A stretch of DNA of 6,505 bases from Planctomycetota bacterium. GTDB lineage: Bacteria; Planctomycetota; UBA8742; SKZP01. Position 1 is the first letter of the stretch. Each line of letters opens with the position of its first letter. The position numbers and the translations under genes were made by a program. The stretch is from NCBI GenBank assembly GCA_007127275.1, contig SKZP01000532.1:1-6505 (forward strand), written 5' to 3'. Positions 6,153 to 6,505 of this stretch are shown here, one piece after another. The notes under the pieces were generated by a model that was not told the origin of the DNA, searched no databases, and worked only from the letters and a program-made list of their open reading frames with translations.

Positions 6153-6505
6153 GCAAGCAGGAAACTCGCAGAACCGCAGAGCGAGGGCGCGAGCCGCGAG
6201 GCGCCCCCCGGTTGCAGGGGAGTTTGCCTCGGGAGGCTTGGGCGCTGACTCGAAACGGCTCGCATTGCCCGACGAGAATTGTGCACTCGAAGCGCTCATG
6301 CGTTCGGTCACGGTCCGTGTTACCTCATTGCTGGAGCGTACCGTTTTTCTGACAGGGCTCGCTCACGAATACCTTCCCGTTTTTGCGTGGCGGTTGAAGG
6401 CTGCTGTGCATCTCCCATTCGTCGACATGTCACTGCCAAGCCCACGGGCTACGCCCGTGGGTCGAAGCCCGAAACGCGTGCGACCCGTCGGCGAGGCCCC
6501 AAACG
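6153..6505. other. Downstream region without a convincing gene
   Basis: These 353 bases follow the HEAT gene's stop. Just downstream are competing GC-rich stems: GAGGC at 6198-6202 and again at 6233-6237, both able to pair with GCCTC at 6226-6230. None is followed by a T-run. A weak stem pairing ACGGT at 6310-6314 with ACCGT at 6340-6344 runs into five T, but its loop is long, so it is only a poor terminator candidate. One plus-strand frame (stop at 6088-6090, then open to the right edge, with ATG at 6100 and 6298) has no recognisable product and reads through the palindrome at 6441-6461. From about 6300 the sequence looks less GC-rich than the genes. Confidence 0.6.
6441..6461. repeat. REP-like perfect palindrome, 9-bp stem
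   Basis: CCCACGGGC at 6441-6449 and GCCCGTGGG at 6453-6461 are exact reverse complements around a TAC loop. The arm, with its internal GGGC, resembles the short extragenic palindromes (REP elements) dispersed in many GC-rich bacterial genomes and mobilised by RAYT transposases. That identification rests on general resemblance; only one copy is visible here and no transposase is present. GGGTCG at 6459-6464 and CGACCC at 6481-6486 form an overlapping, alternative pairing. No T-tract follows, so a simple intrinsic terminator is less likely, although such a stem may protect the 3' end of the HEAT mRNA. Confidence 0.6.

Noticed and set aside
6087..6311. 74-codon minus-strand frame at the 3' end of the HEAT gene
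   Set aside because: It overlaps the end of the HEAT gene, has Ala/Ser/Pro-rich composition, and shows no ribosome-binding site or recognisable motif.
6310..6348. Rho-independent terminator for the HEAT gene (ACGGT/ACCGT stem then five T)
   Set aside because: The stem is only five pairs plus two beyond a mismatch, with a loop of about 19 bases, and it lies about 160 bases after the stop codon. This is too weak to list as a terminator.

Overview
This is a GC-rich window (about two-thirds G+C by eye) holding two divergently transcribed protein genes. On the minus strand, a gene running off the left edge encodes a cytoplasmic protein with three FHA (forkhead-associated) domains. On the plus strand, a complete gene of 1390 codons encodes a very large exported, probably lipid-anchored, HEAT-repeat protein. 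No rRNA, tRNA, CRISPR array, transposase or phage gene is visible. An exported protein with cysteines at the end of its signal sequence, next to multi-FHA signalling protein, suits a large-genome diderm bacterium such as a Myxococcota/Bradymonadales-type deltaproteobacterium or a planctomycete. The sequence alone does not settle which, and there is no marker gene to decide it.

Layout: 1-1574 (minus) is the 5' part of the FHA gene, with at least 524 codons and its 3' end outside the window. 1575-1979 is a 405-bp divergent intergenic region. It contains two adjacent perfect inverted repeats (1682-1717 and 1725-1744), a weak -10-like box for the FHA gene, a convincing sigma70-like promoter for the plus-strand gene (TTGGCT, 17 bp, CATAAT) and a GGAG ribosome-binding site. 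1980-6152 (plus) is the HEAT-repeat gene. 6153-6505 is a 353-bp downstream region with no convincing gene. It contains a perfect 9-bp-stem palindrome (6441-6461) resembling REP-type dispersed elements.

How they may work together: FHA domains bind phosphothreonine peptides, so the minus-strand protein probably serves as an adaptor in Ser/Thr-kinase signalling in the cytoplasm. The HEAT protein is an alpha-solenoid scaffold that would lie on the far side of the inner membrane. A shared divergent control region makes co-regulation possible, but the sequence shows no direct functional link.

The points most worth a second look are the exported giant solenoid, the degenerate first FHA domain beside two intact ones, the paired inverted repeats between the genes, the REP-like palindrome, and a marked shortage of ATCG/CGAT matched by use of ATTG across both genes.
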